Assembly: GCF_031432315.1 (NCBI RefSeq)
Contig: NZ_JAVKGO010000002.1
Location: 152,776-216,775 of the forward strand
DNA from: Serpentinicella sp031432315
GTDB lineage: Bacteria > Bacillota > Clostridia > Peptostreptococcales > Natronincolaceae
DNA: 64,000 nucleotides
Reading direction: 5' to 3'
In this document: one piece after another, positions 8,583 to 16,778 of the stretch
Position numbering within the stretch: the first letter of the stretch is position 1
How the letters are laid out: every line of letters begins with the position of its first letter
The notes under the pieces: generated by a model
The model's input: only the letters and a program-made list of their open reading frames with translations
Database searches by the model: none
What the model was told of the DNA's origin: nothing
Program-made: the position numbers and the translations under genes

Positions 8583-9824
8583 TTATCTTGAGTGACGCTC
8601 AAGCTGATCTGGTTCCATCGATACTTCTTGACCTTCTATTAAACCAGCTACACTAAATGTAGCATGTTGTTCATCATCATTACACATTTCACAGGAACAG
8701 TTATTCTCATAACTTTCAGGCTGTGTATACGTTGTTATTACACCTTCATAGTTTCTTAATACAACTTTATCTGGTGATTGAGAAATAATATAGTTAGGCA
8801 TAGCAGGAATTTTCCCTCCACCACCAGGTGCATCAATGACAAAAGTAGGTACCGCATAACCAGATGTGTGACCTCGAAGACCTTCAAGAATTTCAATTCC
8901 CTTAGAAACAGGGGTTCTGAAATGCTCGATTCCTGTTGAAAGATCACATTGATATAAATAATAAGGTCGTACCCTAATTTGTACGAGTTGATGAACAAGG
9001 TTGCGCATAATATTTACACAATCATTAACGCCTTTTAGAAGTACAGATTGATTACCAAGGGGAATGCCTGCATTAGCTAATAAATTAATAGCATCTTTTG
9101 CTTCTGTGGTAATTTCTTTTGGATGGTTGAAGTGCGTGTTTAACCAAATAGGATGATATTTCTTTAGCATATTTACAAGTTTAGGAGTAATTCTTTGAGG
9201 CATAACCACAGGGATTCTTGATCCCAGCCTTATAATTTCAACATGGGGAATATTTCTAAGTTTACTAAGGATATATTCTAGGTGTTCATCAGAGACAAGT
9301 AAACTATCTCCACCTGATAAAAGAACATCTCTAATTTGAGGGTTATTTGCAATGTATTCAATTGCTTTATCTATTTGTTCTGTGGAAGTATGTGCATCGT
9401 CATGTCCTGCAAAACGTCGTCTTGTACAATGTCGACAGTACATAGAACACATATCAGTGATAAGTAATAATACACGATCAGGATAACGGTGAGTTAGTCC
9501 AGGTACGGGTGAATCAACGTCTTCATGTAATGGGTCATCCATGTCACCATCTTTTTGTTCTAACTCTAAAGCTAAAGGTACGCCTTGTTTTCTAATAGGG
9601 CAAGTAGGATCATTTTCATCCATTAACATTGCATAATAAGGGGTAATACCCATTCTCAGCGTTTCTAGACATTGTTTAATGCCGATTTCTTCATCTTCCG
9701 TTAAGTGAATAATTTCTTTAAGCTGATCAATATCAGTAATACGATTAGCTAATTGCCATTTCCAATCATTCCATTCTTCGTCCGTAACATTTCTCCATAA
9801 TTCTACATTTTTATAATCTCTCAT
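8583..9824 (-). CDS. kamA: L-lysine 2,3-aminomutase
   Basis: Radical SAM, PLP-dependent enzyme that converts L-lysine to L-beta-lysine, the first step of clostridial lysine fermentation or of acetyl-beta-lysine osmolyte synthesis. 413 residues from the ATG at 9824, which has AGGAGG 6 bases upstream; a longer reading to 9860 has no better site. Radical SAM cysteines are C126, C130 and C133 (CSMYCRHC). The PLP lysine is K338 in the PGGGGK motif, and the lysine-binding aspartates correspond to D294 (YQCDLSTG) and D331. Cys residues near the C-terminus (CSCEMC) match the zinc-binding tail. Other lysine-fermentation genes are not in this window. Confidence 0.95.
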   Translation of the reverse strand: MRDYKNVELWRNVTDEEWNDWKWQLANRITDIDQLKEIIHLTEDEEIGIKQCLETLRMGITPYYAMLMDENDPTCPIRKQGVPLALELEQKDGDMDDPLHEDVDSPVPGLTHRYPDRVLLLITDMCSMYCRHCTRRRFAGHDDAHTSTEQIDKAIEYIANNPQIRDVLLSGGDSLLVSDEHLEYILSKLRNIPHVEIIRLGSRIPVVMPQRITPKLVNMLKKYHPIWLNTHFNHPKEITTEAKDAINLLANAGIPLGNQSVLLKGVNDCVNIMRNLVHQLVQIRVRPYYLYQCDLSTGIEHFRTPVSKGIEILEGLRGHTSGYAVPTFVIDAPGGGGKIPAMPNYIISQSPDKVVLRNYEGVITTYTQPESYENNCSCEMCNDDEQHATFSVAGLIEGQEVSMEPDQLERHSR

Positions 9825-9860
9825 TGTATCCTCCTTTTTTGTAACAATTCTATTATGCAC

Positions 9861-10137
9861 TAAAATGCATAAATATACAAATTCTGTAAAAAGGCATAAG
9901 GCACTATTTCCGTGTATTTCATCTAGTTACAGGAGATTAGCAATGAGAGACATAGAATTAATATTGTATACTCATGAATAGTCCCTATTACGTAGGCGGG
10001 AGGTACATATAAAAGAATGCTAAATTTAACAATAAAAACTTTAAAAAAATTATAGTATTAGCTCAAAAATTAGTGTAGAATAGATTGGTACAGAAAAAAA
10101 GAGAAAAAAGTCGAAAATATAGGGCGATAAAAATAAT
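9861..10137. other. Intergenic region between divergent kamA and the MFS gene
   Basis: No coding potential seen on either strand. It should hold the kamA promoter and, for the sigma-54 promoter at its right edge, activator sites. I see no convincing long palindrome for an enhancer-binding protein. Confidence 0.4.
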
Positions 10138-10155
10138 TTGGCATGCTAATTGCAG
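10138..10155 (+). promoter_or_regulatory. Sigma-54 (-24/-12) promoter
   Basis: TTGGCATGCTAATTGCA carries the invariant GG at 10140-10141 and GC at 10152-10153, exactly 10 bases apart, closely matching TGGCAC-N5-TTGCW. It lies about 70 bases upstream of the MFS transporter start and in the correct orientation. Confidence 0.75.
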
Positions 10156-10225
10156 TTAAGTATGTTAAAAAAATAACAACAGTGTACCATATTAGACTTT
10201 AGTAAAAATTTAGAGGAGTGATAAA

Positions 10226-11503
10226 ATGAGTCAAAAGAAAACAAACCGGTGGGTAATATTAGCAGTAAGTATTATTATGAACGTTTGTATAGGTGCCGCT
10301 TATGCATGGAGTGTATTCCAAACGCCTCTAGTAGAACTTCTAGGAGCAACAACTTCTGAAGTTTCATTAGCTTTTACCCTAAGTTTAGCACTTATCCCTA
10401 TTTCTATGATTATTTTTGGTAAGTTTCAAGATAAAAAAGGACCTCAAATTGTAACATTAATAGGAAGTATTGTCTTCGGAATCGGATTAATATTAACAGG
10501 ATATACAAATTCTGTTCTAATGCTTTATATTACCTATGGAGTATTAGGTGGTTTCGGTATAGGGGCTGTATATGGTTGTACGATTGCCAATACGGTTAAA
10601 TGGTTTCCAGATAAAAGAGGTTTAGCCGGTGGTTTAGTTGCAGCTGGATTTGGATCTGGAGCAGTAATTCTTGCACCTTTAGGGGCAAGATTAGTAGATA
10701 TGTATGGTGTATTAGCGACTTTTAAATTGATGGGAATTGTGTTCTTAATTGTTGTTGGACTATGTTCTTTCATAATTAAAGCACCAGCTCAAGGTTGGAC
10801 ACCAGAAGGGTGGACACCGCCAGCACCTTCTAAGACTTCTATTAATTCAGGAGTTGAAATGGCACCAGGAGAAATGATGAAAACAGGTACATTCTATATT
10901 TTATGGGTGATGTATACGATTGGTATGGTATCAGGATTAATGATCATTGGACATGCTTCACCGATTGCCCAAGGACAAATCGGTTTAGCACCACACGTAG
11001 CCGCCATTTGTGTAAGTGTTATTGCTTTAGCAAATACATTTGGTAGAATTTTGTGGGGAAATATTTCTGATAAAATAGGTAGATACAACACAATTGTTGT
11101 AATGTACATTGTAAGTGCTGTAATGCTATTAGTCTTAAATGTATCGCAAAATATTGTTTTGTTCTTAATTTCAGCATCTGGTATTGCGCTAAGTTTTGGT
11201 GGTTTCTTAGGAATCATGCCTTCAGTTACAGCAGAAAACTTTGGTTCGAAAAGTTTAGGTATTAATTATGGTATTCTATTTACAGCCTATGGAGTTGCCG
11301 CAGTAGTAGGACCGCAGATTGCGTCAGCTGCTGTTGAAGCAAGTGGCGGGGTATACTCTAGAGCATATATCATTTCAAGTGCTATGAACATTGTAGGTAT
11401 TATATGTGCTGTAATGATGGTATTAAAAGCTAAAAACGATGCAAAAAAATCCGAAGCGTCAATTAAAGAAGAAATAATAGAACCATTAGCTAATGAAGCA
11501 TAA
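10226..11503 (+). CDS. OFA-family major facilitator transporter (oxalate/formate antiporter-like)
   Basis: 425 residues with twelve predicted membrane spans. N-terminal NRWVILAVSIIMNVCIGAAYAWSVF is typical of the oxalate/formate antiporter subfamily, and FGKFQDKKGP between TM2 and TM3 is the MFS loop motif. The substrate is probably a small carboxylate (oxalate, formate, lactate or pyruvate), but this is inferred from family only. AGAGGAG lies 8 bases before the ATG. Expression probably needs sigma-54 and an activator, given the -24/-12 promoter upstream. It ends at a hairpin terminator. Confidence 0.88.
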   Translation: MSQKKTNRWVILAVSIIMNVCIGAAYAWSVFQTPLVELLGATTSEVSLAFTLSLALIPISMIIFGKFQDKKGPQIVTLIGSIVFGIGLILTGYTNSVLMLYITYGVLGGFGIGAVYGCTIANTVKWFPDKRGLAGGLVAAGFGSGAVILAPLGARLVDMYGVLATFKLMGIVFLIVVGLCSFIIKAPAQGWTPEGWTPPAPSKTSINSGVEMAPGEMMKTGTFYILWVMYTIGMVSGLMIIGHASPIAQGQIGLAPHVAAICVSVIALANTFGRILWGNISDKIGRYNTIVVMYIVSAVMLLVLNVSQNIVLFLISASGIALSFGGFLGIMPSVTAENFGSKSLGINYGILFTAYGVAAVVGPQIASAAVEASGGVYSRAYIISSAMNIVGIICAVMMVLKAKNDAKKSEASIKEEIIEPLANEA

Positions 11504-11525
11504 GGGATTTAATTAAATATTTTGG

Positions 11526-11563
11526 AAGGACACGTATTAGGTAGCTAATAAACGTGTCCTTTT
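11526..11563 (+). terminator. Terminator after the MFS gene
   Basis: AAGGACACGT and its complement ACGTGTCCTT enclose an AT-rich loop with an inner ATTAG/CTAAT pairing, and a T-run follows. Confidence 0.8.
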
Positions 11564-11684
11564 ATTTTTATTTTAAGTTCTAAAATAATATATCTAAAGG
11601 TTGATTGTATTTATCCCTTAATAAGCGTTATAATAGTAGTGTAACGTATGTACATAAAAATTATTTAGTTAGAGAAGGTGAACT

Positions 11685-12533
11685 ATGATTGAATTAGGAA
11701 AAATTCAAAAACTAGAAGTGATACGTATAGCATCTGTAGGTGCCTATCTAAACACGATTAATAGTAGAGATGAAGATGTTTTATTACCTAACAATAAATT
11801 AGACGAAAACTTGAATCTAGGTGACGAAATTGAAGTATTCGTGTATAGAGATTCAGAGGATAGAATGATTGCAACGACTACAAAGCCTAAAATAACTTTA
11901 GGGGAACTAGCATATTTACAGGTGGTAGATGTGACTAAGATCGGAGCATTTGTTGATTGGGGCTTAGAAAAAGATTTATTACTGCCCTTTAGTGAGCAGT
12001 CAACAAGGGTAAAGGTTAACGGTCAATATTTAATGGGCATGTATATTGATAAAACCGGCAGATTATGTGCAACGATGGATATATACCATCAGTTATTAGA
12101 GGATGCACCATATAAAGAAGATGCAAAGGTTTTAGGTACTGTTTACAGTATAAATGAAGATATAGGTGTTTTCGTCGCAGTAGATAATTTATATTGTGGT
12201 CTTATTCCAAATAGCGAAGTATTTAGAACTTATAAAATAGGGGAGCAAATTGAAGCAAGGGTTAGCAGGCGAAGAGATGATGGAAAATTAGATTTAAGCC
12301 TGCGGGAAAAAGCACATTTACAAATGAATGATGATGCACAAATTATTTTAGAAAAATTAGAACTAAGTGGTGGCAGTTTACCATTGAATGATAAAAGTGA
12401 TCCTCAAGAAATAAAAGCGGCGTTTAAAATGAGTAAAAACGCTTTTAAAAGAGCTATTGGAAGACTACTTAAGGAAAATAAAATTGAATTTGTAGAAGGT
12501 GGTATAAAAATTAAGCGAGAGATAGAGTCATAA
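11685..12533 (+). CDS. cvfB: CvfB/YitL-family S1 RNA-binding protein
   Basis: 282 residues with the CvfB layout: N-terminal S1-like repeats (about 1-65 and 70-135), a third S1-type domain (about 148-215; YSINEDIGVFVAVD then IEARVSRRRDDGKLDLSL), and a C-terminal winged-helix tail (about 225-282; FKMSKNAFKRAIGRLLK). CvfB in Staphylococcus aureus binds RNA and influences virulence gene expression; the Bacillus counterpart is YitL. The ATG at 11685 has GAAGGTGA upstream. It is a single gene. The family assignment is firm and the cellular role here is unknown. Confidence 0.88.
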   Translation: MIELGKIQKLEVIRIASVGAYLNTINSRDEDVLLPNNKLDENLNLGDEIEVFVYRDSEDRMIATTTKPKITLGELAYLQVVDVTKIGAFVDWGLEKDLLLPFSEQSTRVKVNGQYLMGMYIDKTGRLCATMDIYHQLLEDAPYKEDAKVLGTVYSINEDIGVFVAVDNLYCGLIPNSEVFRTYKIGEQIEARVSRRRDDGKLDLSLREKAHLQMNDDAQIILEKLELSGGSLPLNDKSDPQEIKAAFKMSKNAFKRAIGRLLKENKIEFVEGGIKIKREIES

Positions 12534-12602
12534 CATACATGGTACTTAAGTATAAATAATATAATGATTTATGGTCAAAGGCTATTATAATAAGGTGTGT
12601 TA

Positions 12603-12815
12603 ATGATGAATGATAAATTACTTAAAATGCTAAAAATAATATTTATTCTTTTAGGTGTGGTGATTCTTTATTTAGAATTCGCTGTTCTATACTATGATGG
12701 CATACTAGGTTTAACGATGACATTGCTAGGTATAGGCCTAATAGTTACAGGCGTCTTTTATAAATGTAAAGATCCCATGAAGATATTAGAAATACTATTT
12801 GAATTTTTCATATAA
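12603..12815 (+). CDS. Small membrane protein, about 70 aa
   Basis: Not recognised. After a short lysine-rich start it has two hydrophobic segments (about 10-28 and 33-54) and a short cytoplasmic tail. AAGGTG at 12592-12597 supports ATG 12603 or 12606 rather than the GTG at 12597. It may be co-transcribed with cvfB, 70 bases upstream. A terminator follows at 12931-12970. Confidence 0.55.
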   Translation: MMNDKLLKMLKIIFILLGVVILYLEFAVLYYDGILGLTMTLLGIGLIVTGVFYKCKDPMKILEILFEFFI

Positions 12816-12930
12816 GGAAATGTTATGATCACGTTTAGTAAGGTACTTGAAACTTTGCAGTCGTCTAGGGAAACCTAGAGGTTACAAGCAGTTGCACTTT
12901 TTCATCTTAATCTACATAAAAAATAAAAAA

Positions 12931-12970
12931 GGTTTATAGCTCTTGAATAGGGTTATAAACTTTTTTTATT
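12931..12970 (+). terminator. Hairpin terminator
   Basis: GTTTATA and TATAAAC arms with an internal GCTC/GGGT pairing are followed by a T7 run. It separates the small membrane gene from the fabV promoter. Confidence 0.7.
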
Positions 12971-13000
12971 TTTAATATTGATAAAAAATTAACAAATTAC

Positions 13001-13030
13001 TTGTTTAAATTGGGAAATATGTGGTATATT
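13001..13030 (+). promoter_or_regulatory. Putative fabV promoter
   Basis: TTGTTT (13001-13006) and TATATT (13025-13030) have an 18-base spacer. The Fur box begins 4 bases downstream of the -10, so bound Fur would block initiation. Confidence 0.55.
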
Positions 13031-13033
13031 AAT

Positions 13034-13052
13034 AATAACGATAATCATTATC
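13034..13052. promoter_or_regulatory. Fur box upstream of fabV
   Basis: AATAACGATAATCATTATC matches the 19-base Fur consensus GATAATGATAATCATTATC at 17 positions. It is placed just downstream of the -10 hexamer and 84 bases before the fabV start. The feoA Fur box in this window has the same position relative to its promoter. Confidence 0.8.
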
Positions 13053-13135
13053 AGTTTTACAATATAAAATTACCAGACTAAATATGATTATTGAACAAAT
13101 AATAATACTAAGTGTTTTTAAAAGGAGATGATTTT

Positions 13136-14332
13136 ATGATTATAGAACCTAAATTAAATGGTAACGTTGCCCGAGCTGCTCATCCCTATGGTTGTAAAGC
13201 AGCAATAGAGGAACAAATAAATTATACAAAAGAAAAAGGAACTTACTCAGGTCCAAAAAAAGCATTAATTTTAGGTGCTTCATCAAGTTATGGACTTGCT
13301 TCAAGAATTTCCTTAGCATTTGGTGCTGGGGCGGATACAATTGGTGTTTCTTACGAACATGGTATTCAAGATGAGAAAAAGTTGGCTACAGCTGGTTGGT
13401 GGAATAATATATTCTTTAAAGAAGCAGCTGAAAAGGAAGGATTAGTTGCAAAAAACTTTATTGGGGATGCCTTTTCAGATGAAATGAGAGAAGAAGTAAT
13501 AAAATATATTAAAGAAGAGTTTGGTGGAAAAATTGACGTGCTAATTTACAGTTTAGCTTCCGGACGCCGTACAGATCCTAAAACAGGACAAACTCATTAC
13601 TCAGCACTGAAACCCATTGGGGAACCAATAGAAGGCTACAGCGTAAACTTAGAAAAGAGAGAACTCTTTGAGCAAAAAGTTGAACCAGCCACTGAAGAAG
13701 AAATTGCTGACACTGTAAAAGTTATGGGTGGTGAAGACTGGGAAATATGGGTACAATGGTTACTAGAGGCAGGAGTTTTGGCAGAAGGATTTAAAACAAC
13801 GCTGTATTCTTATATTGGACCAGAAGTTACCCAAGAGTTTTATCGTTCTGGTACTTTAGGTGAAGCAAAGAGAGATACCGAAGAAACAGCAGATAAATTA
13901 CATGAGACTTTAAAAGAAAAAGTTAATGGTGAAGCAGTTATTTGTGTTGGGAAAGCAGTAACAACAAAAGCAAGTGCTGTAATTCCGATTTTTCCTGTAT
14001 ACGTAAGTGCTTTATATAAAGTAATGTTAGAGAAAGGATTACATGAAGATACAATGGAACATGTTCATCGATTTATGAAAGATATGTTCTACGGAGATAA
14101 CCCTGAAGTCGATGAAAGAGGACGACTAAGACCTGATTCTTGGGAGATGAGAGAAGATGTACAAAAAGAAGTAGAAGATATACTATCAGAAGTAACACCA
14201 GAAAATTTTCAAAACATAACCGCTGTAGAAGTCTTTCGAGATGAATTTATGCAGTTAAATGGATTTAATTTTGAAAATGTAGATTATACAAAGCCAGTGG
14301 ACCTAGAAAAATTAAAAGCGTTACAACCTTAG
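13136..14332 (+). CDS. fabV: Enoyl-ACP / trans-2-enoyl-CoA reductase, FabV/TER family
   Basis: NADH-dependent reductase that saturates the 2-enoyl bond in fatty-acid synthesis (FabV) or crotonyl-CoA in butyrate-type pathways (TER). 398 residues from ATG 13136, preceded by AAAGGAGATG. The nucleotide-binding loop LGASSSYGLASRI sits at about 47-59. The catalytic Tyr-X8-Lys signature is Y236 to K245 (YRSGTLGEAK), the spacing that separates FabV/TER from FabI. FabV and TER cannot be told apart confidently from sequence alone. A Fur box covers the promoter, implying iron-dependent expression (inference). Confidence 0.93.
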   Translation: MIIEPKLNGNVARAAHPYGCKAAIEEQINYTKEKGTYSGPKKALILGASSSYGLASRISLAFGAGADTIGVSYEHGIQDEKKLATAGWWNNIFFKEAAEKEGLVAKNFIGDAFSDEMREEVIKYIKEEFGGKIDVLIYSLASGRRTDPKTGQTHYSALKPIGEPIEGYSVNLEKRELFEQKVEPATEEEIADTVKVMGGEDWEIWVQWLLEAGVLAEGFKTTLYSYIGPEVTQEFYRSGTLGEAKRDTEETADKLHETLKEKVNGEAVICVGKAVTTKASAVIPIFPVYVSALYKVMLEKGLHEDTMEHVHRFMKDMFYGDNPEVDERGRLRPDSWEMREDVQKEVEDILSEVTPENFQNITAVEVFRDEFMQLNGFNFENVDYTKPVDLEKLKALQP

Positions 14333-14424
14333 GATGTGAATTCGCATATATTCACAAATAACGACACCATAACATAACATATAGCAAAAGCAAGATCGTA
14401 ATGATCATAAAGGGGGCTTTTGCT

Positions 14425-14679
14425 ATGATAACAGAAAGAAACTGGCATCTTATGGTGGTAAAGAAAATGAAAGATGTGGAGTCTTTTCAAGATTGCATAA
14501 AAGGGTACCCAAATAACGGTCTAAAACGATTTGCGACAAATATTCAGTTTTTTAAAAGATTGTTCCAAATTAATTCACTACTAGTATTGCAATTATCTAG
14601 TGGGGATGTTATAAAAAGTATAAATGAATACAATGAGAGACTAGAAAAATGTTTAATAGATAACATTTATGATAATTAA
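14425..14679 (+). CDS. Uncharacterised protein, about 84 aa
   Basis: Not recognised. A soluble, slightly basic protein with ITERNWHLMVVKKMKDVESF near the start and an alpha-helical C-terminus. The ATG at 14425 has AAAGGGGG about 9 bases upstream and is preferred to the ATG at 14401, which has none. It follows fabV by about 90 bases and may or may not be in the same transcript. Confidence 0.55.
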   Translation: MITERNWHLMVVKKMKDVESFQDCIKGYPNNGLKRFATNIQFFKRLFQINSLLVLQLSSGDVIKSINEYNERLEKCLIDNIYDN

Positions 14680-14774
14680 CTTAGGAGCTAAGTTATGGCA
14701 GGAATATAAAGTAGACCCCAGGGCAAAATAAACTTGTATCTGTTACTAATTGTATAAGAACAGGAGGGGTCACT

Positions 14775-14987
14775 ATGAGAGAAGGTTTAATACCAACTGT
14801 TTTAGGTACCGGTGTTGCAGCAACAGGAATTGCATTAAAAACAATGGCGATGCGAGACGATGACATGGACATGAGTGACAGAATGGACAGAGATAAGTTA
14901 ATGCCCTTAGTTGCTGCAGGTGTAATTGGTTTTGGACTTGCCCATGTTGTTCTAGGAAGCATTGATATGGTTCAAGACAATAAGTGA
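14775..14987 (+). CDS. Small two-span membrane protein, 70 aa
   Basis: Function not recognised. MREGLIPTVLGTGVAATGIA forms a first glycine-rich hydrophobic segment. A very acidic, methionine-rich loop follows (RDDDMDMSDRMDRDK, about 27-41), then a second span (about 42-62). AGGAGGGG lies 6 bases before the ATG. It is monocistronic, with a terminator immediately after. Confidence 0.75.
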   Translation: MREGLIPTVLGTGVAATGIALKTMAMRDDDMDMSDRMDRDKLMPLVAAGVIGFGLAHVVLGSIDMVQDNK

Positions 14988-14995
14988 CAGTACAA

Positions 14996-15024
14996 AAAAT
15001 GAGGGTGTCATTCACCCTCATTTT
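14996..15024 (+). terminator. Terminator
   Basis: AAAATGAGGGTG and its complement with a 5-base loop, ending in a T-run, lie directly after the 70-aa membrane protein gene. Confidence 0.8.
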
Positions 15025-15056
15025 AATATTAATTTAAAATAAAGGGTGGGAAAAAC

Positions 15057-15533
15057 ATGAAAGAGATCGTTTTAGCAGCAGGATGCTTTTGGGGTGTAGA
15101 AGCATATTTTATGAAAATAAATGGAATTACTGAAACAAAGGTTGGATACGCAAATGGCGATACTGAAACCCCTTCTTATGAAGAAGTAAAGACTGGAACA
15201 ACAAATCATGCTGAAGTTTGTTACATAAAGTACGATGAAGAAATTATAAAGCTAGAGGAGATATTAAAGCATTTTTGGCGTATTATAGACCCAACAATTA
15301 AAGATAGACAAGGTCCTGATGTAGGTTCGCAATACAGAACAGGGATTTATTATATTGAACAAGAAGATAAAGAAATGATATTAAAAACAAAAAAAGAAGA
15401 ACAGTTAAAATATAAAGATCCAATTGTAACAGAAGTAGAACCATTAAAACAATTTTATTTAGCAGAAGAATACCATCAAAGGTATCTTGAAAAGAATCCC
15501 GGGGGATATTGTCATATCAACCTAGACTTTTAA
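15057..15533 (+). CDS. msrA: Peptide-methionine (S)-S-oxide reductase
   Basis: Repairs methionine-S-sulfoxide in proteins and free methionine. 158 residues, typical for single-domain MsrA. The catalytic Cys10 is in AGCFWGVEAYF. Further conserved elements are VGYANGDTETPSYEEV, TNHAEVCYIKYD and DVGSQYRTGIYY. The usual C-terminal resolving region is reduced to GGYCHINLDF, with one Cys. No MsrB domain is fused or adjacent. GGGTGGG precedes the ATG. Confidence 0.95.
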   Translation: MKEIVLAAGCFWGVEAYFMKINGITETKVGYANGDTETPSYEEVKTGTTNHAEVCYIKYDEEIIKLEEILKHFWRIIDPTIKDRQGPDVGSQYRTGIYYIEQEDKEMILKTKKEEQLKYKDPIVTEVEPLKQFYLAEEYHQRYLEKNPGGYCHINLDF

Positions 15534-15563
15534 TTAAGAATAATAAAATTTTAATTTATGTGC

Positions 15564-15592
15564 AAAACACCTATAATTTTAGGTGTTTTTTT
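15564..15592 (+). terminator. Terminator after msrA
   Basis: AAAACACCT and AGGTGTTTT arms with an AT-rich loop and a T-run. Confidence 0.75.
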
Positions 15593-15665
15593 ACATTTCT
15601 ATCCATGAATTATTAATGTTATAATAATATAAAGTGAACTTTTAGAGAGATAGGGGGACAATAGC

Positions 15666-16778
15666 TTGAGTTTAAAAATATTACATACAGGAGATATACA
15701 TATAGGATTAAAGTTTATGAAGTATCCTAAACATATACGCAACCAGCTAATCGAAGCTAGGATTCAAGTCATAGAGAACATTGTCAAAAAAGCAAATGAA
15801 AACCAGTGTCACATACTTGCTGTTGCTGGTGATTTATTTGATAACATGCGGGTTTCTAATAAAGATATAAAAAAGGTAGCAAAAATGTTAAACGAATTTC
15901 AAGGAAATTGTGTACTCATTCTTCCAGGAAACCATGATTTTCAAGATGGGAACACACCACTATGGGATACTTTTAAACAAGAGACAGATGATCATGTACT
16001 CATACTGCAAGAGAATAATCCATATGATCTAAAGGAATTTAACATAGATGCAGTAATATATCCTGCTTATTGTGATAGTAAGCATTCCGATGGAAATAGG
16101 TTAGGGTGGATTAAAGATTGTGAAGTATCTGACGATAAGTGGAAAATAGGTATGGCTCACGGTGCTTTAACGGGTGTTTCGCCAGATATGGATAATAGAT
16201 ATTTTAATATGTCCGAAAAAGAGCTACTAGAAATCGATTTAGATTTATGGTTATTAGGGCACACCCATATTTCATATCCTATTGATGAAAATCCAATAGA
16301 TTGGAAGATTTTTAACGCAGGGACCCCAGAACCAGATGGATTAGACTGTAAACATAAAGGGAACGTCTGGTTAATTGAGCTGGATGAAAATAAAAATACA
16401 CAGGCTAAAAGACTACAAAGTGGTCAATATCTTTTTCAAGATTTACAATACAGTATAAGCGATGAAGAAAGTTTAGAAGCGATAAAAAAAGAACTTTTGG
16501 AAGATAAACCCGAAAATAAATTGGTTAGACTGACACTCAATGGTCGTGTTGATAAGGAAGTTTTTTATAAAAAGCGAACAATAGTAGATCAACTTGCCAA
16601 TGCGTTACTTTATTTCGACTTAGATGATAGTGATGTAAAAATAAACATTTCAAGAGAAATGATTCAAGAAGAGTTTTCTCCAAACTCCTTTCCAAATAAA
16701 TTATTAACTAGCTTAGAAAAAGATGAAGAAGCTTTAAACTTAGCTTATGAACTGATTAAGGAGGTGCAAGGGGAATGA
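15666..16778 (+). CDS. SbcD/Mre11-like DNA repair exonuclease
   Basis: Metallophosphoesterase nuclease of the SbcD/YhaO type, 370 residues, TTG start behind ATAGGGGGACA. Metal-ligand motifs are in order: HTGDIHIG (7-14), AGDLFDN (about 56-62), LPGNHDF (about 92-98), AHGAL and LGHTHISYP. It overlaps the downstream ATPase gene by 4 bases (ATGA), so the two are translationally coupled and expected to form a nuclease-ATPase complex acting on DNA ends. Confidence 0.9.
   Translation: MSLKILHTGDIHIGLKFMKYPKHIRNQLIEARIQVIENIVKKANENQCHILAVAGDLFDNMRVSNKDIKKVAKMLNEFQGNCVLILPGNHDFQDGNTPLWDTFKQETDDHVLILQENNPYDLKEFNIDAVIYPAYCDSKHSDGNRLGWIKDCEVSDDKWKIGMAHGALTGVSPDMDNRYFNMSEKELLEIDLDLWLLGHTHISYPIDENPIDWKIFNAGTPEPDGLDCKHKGNVWLIELDENKNTQAKRLQSGQYLFQDLQYSISDEESLEAIKKELLEDKPENKLVRLTLNGRVDKEVFYKKRTIVDQLANALLYFDLDDSDVKINISREMIQEEFSPNSFPNKLLTSLEKDEEALNLAYELIKEVQGE

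Noticed and set aside
13149..13340. Minus-strand frame inside fabV, and similar antisense frames in hsdR, prfC, glpK and others
   Set aside because: Each lies within a clearly homologous gene on the other strand and has no ribosome site or family pattern.
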